A DNA stretch of 64,000 nucleotides from the NCBI RefSeq assembly GCF_030622045.1, contig NZ_CP130886.1, forward strand, positions 558,001-622,000. The letters run 5' to 3'. The notes beneath the pieces are model-generated. The model saw only the letters and a program-made list of their open reading frames with translations, did not search any database and was not told where the DNA came from. Source of the DNA: Planctellipticum variicoloris. Lineage in GTDB: Bacteria > Planctomycetota > Planctomycetia > Planctomycetales > Planctomycetaceae. A program made the position numbers and the translations under genes. Positions within the stretch are counted from its first letter, which is position 1. Each line of letters starts with the position of its first letter. Positions 63,011-64,000 of this stretch are shown here, in pieces.

Positions 63011-64000
63011 TCAGTTTCTGAAGACCTGCGTCGTCAGCGAGTAGACCGTGCCGTCGTGCTCGTATTCCAGTTCGACGAAGGTGGCCACGTTCTTGCCGGC
63101 GGGAATCGCCCGCAGCACGTGGAATTTTGGAGTGGGCGTCTCGACCTCCGTGGGAGACCACTTCGATTCGCGGAAGTCGAACGAAGGCGATTCCGCCGAC
63201 CAGTGTCGCACGTTGACCGGCATCTGATCGGCGACGACGTCCAGCCGGACTTCCGCCGGGGTCTTGTCGAATTTCCAGGTCACTCCCGGCAGCGGCCGGC
63301 CGGTGGCGGCGTGACGGAAGAAGACGGCCAGCGTCGTCAGGGCGAAGGCTTTCCGGTCTCCGAGGTTGTGGCCGACGTTCGGAGCGGCCAGCACGGCCCG
63401 CGGGCCGACGAGGTCGTCGTAGTACATCCGCATGGCGTCGACCGTCCAGTAGCGGTCGTTGGTCCCGACGATCAGCAGTTTGGGGAGCGTGAGCTGCTTG
63501 CGGTAGGTGTAAGGATCCATCATGTGCCAGAGCCGGTCTTCGCGCTCGGTCTTCGGCTCGGTTTCTTCCTTGACCAGTCCTTTGCTGGTGTAGTCGGCGA
63601 TCTGCTCGCTGTAGGCGCCCCAGGTTTCCTTCTGATACTTCATCTGCGCCGGGAAGTTGAGCGTGTCGATGACGATCGGCGCGGTGCCGACGATCCGTGG
63701 ATCGACGACGGGGGTGAGCCAGCTCGTCCAGCCGCGTTTGGAAGCTCCCGTGATGACGAAGCCGGTGACTTTCGTCTTCCGGTCCTGTTCGGCGAACTGC
63801 TGGAGGGCGTCCATGGCTTTGACGGCGCTTTTGACCATCGGGAAGAGCAGGGGCCAGGTTTCGTCGCCGGTGGCGAGATACTTGAGCCACGTCTCGGTGA
63901 TCAGGTCGTCTTCGAAGCGATCGCCGAACAGGGGCTGGTTGGGGACCTGGTGGATCGTGGCGACGCGGGCGCCGCACAGTTTCGCCAGGAGGAGTCCCTG
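63011..64000 (-). CDS. PhoPQ-activated pathogenicity-related (PqaA-like) protein, 5' end outside window
   Basis: The frame stays open from the window edge to a stop at 63011, giving 329 residues. The first internal ATG (63838) is not the start, because family sequence continues upstream (TIHQVPNQPLFGDRFEDDLI and ETWLKYLATGDETWPLLFPM). The alpha/beta-hydrolase core has GASKRGWTSWLT with the Ser elbow, TNDRYWTVDAMR and APNVGHNLGD (catalytic His). The family is related to PhoPQ-regulated PqaA and is usually exported; the signal peptide would lie beyond the window. Confidence 0.92.
   Translation of the reverse strand, partial: QGLLLAKLCGARVATIHQVPNQPLFGDRFEDDLITETWLKYLATGDETWPLLFPMVKSAVKAMDALQQFAEQDRKTKVTGFVITGASKRGWTSWLTPVVDPRIVGTAPIVIDTLNFPAQMKYQKETWGAYSEQIADYTSKGLVKEETEPKTEREDRLWHMMDPYTYRKQLTLPKLLIVGTNDRYWTVDAMRMYYDDLVGPRAVLAAPNVGHNLGDRKAFALTTLAVFFRHAATGRPLPGVTWKFDKTPAEVRLDVVADQMPVNVRHWSAESPSFDFRESKWSPTEVETPTPKFHVLRAIPAGKNVATFVELEYEHDGTVYSLTTQVFRN

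Overview
The window looks like a chromosomal segment from a high-GC member of the Planctomycetes. The case rests on the gene families present: three large DUF1549/DUF1553 proteins carrying CxxCH sites, a DUF1501 protein, a long-tailed ribosomal protein S1, fused pilus-platform proteins and an ECF sigma factor coupled to a membrane partner. The window also has many long antisense shadow frames, caused by strong GC bias at third codon positions. I see no rRNA, tRNA, CRISPR array, insertion sequence or phage gene.

Layout. Positions 60-2863 hold a DegT-type aminotransferase and a short type II secretion/type IV pilus ATPase. Positions 3470-5248 hold a three-gene coiled-coil/membrane cluster with an MreC-like C-terminus. 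Positions 5334-16091 (minus strand) are a compact 12-gene operon for a group 3b-like NAD(P)-linked [NiFe] hydrogenase: a cyclic-nucleotide-binding protein without a DNA-binding domain, four hydrogenase subunits, the maturation protease and HypA, B, F, C, D, E. Most of its junctions overlap. It starts at an extended -10 promoter and ends at a strong bidirectional terminator. Divergent from it is a CoA-transferase (16328-17614), followed by a frameshifted HD-domain gene.

Positions 18748-28221 hold a PAS-PAS-GGDEF-EAL protein, a secreted esterase-like hydrolase, a membrane-fused SelL-like redox protein, an HpcH/HpaI aldolase, and a three-gene minus-strand operon. That operon encodes a 55-residue membrane protein, a two-domain methyltransferase and a membrane sulfatase-superfamily enzyme. 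Positions 28556-35958 hold a small anchored protein, a 1041-residue DUF1549/DUF1553 protein, and PilM-PilN-like and PilO-PilP-like fusions. Positions 36561-42481 hold DUF1549/DUF1553 plus DUF1501, then an ECF sigma factor whose stop codon overlaps an anti-sigma-like/DUF1549/DUF1553 fusion.

Positions 42818-51488 hold a degenerate HD-GYP/GGDEF protein, adenylate kinase, a large esterase-like protein, a BFD-type [2Fe-2S] protein behind a Fur-like palindrome, a lipoprotein cyclophilin and a membrane glycosyltransferase. Positions 51554-64000 hold GlpD, a Kef-type antiporter, a DUF3472-like protein, ribosomal protein S1, a TIM-barrel isomerase, a secreted Gly/Tyr-rich protein, a multi-pass membrane protein, L-lactate dehydrogenase and the 3' part of a PqaA-like gene cut by the window edge.

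The hydrogenase, CoA-transferase and lactate dehydrogenase together suggest fermentative redox balancing under low oxygen, while GlpD implies respiration is also possible (inference). The most striking non-coding signal is a set of intergenic arrays with a 7-bp period. Each array uses its own degenerate heptamer. Several palindromic intergenic repeat families are also present.
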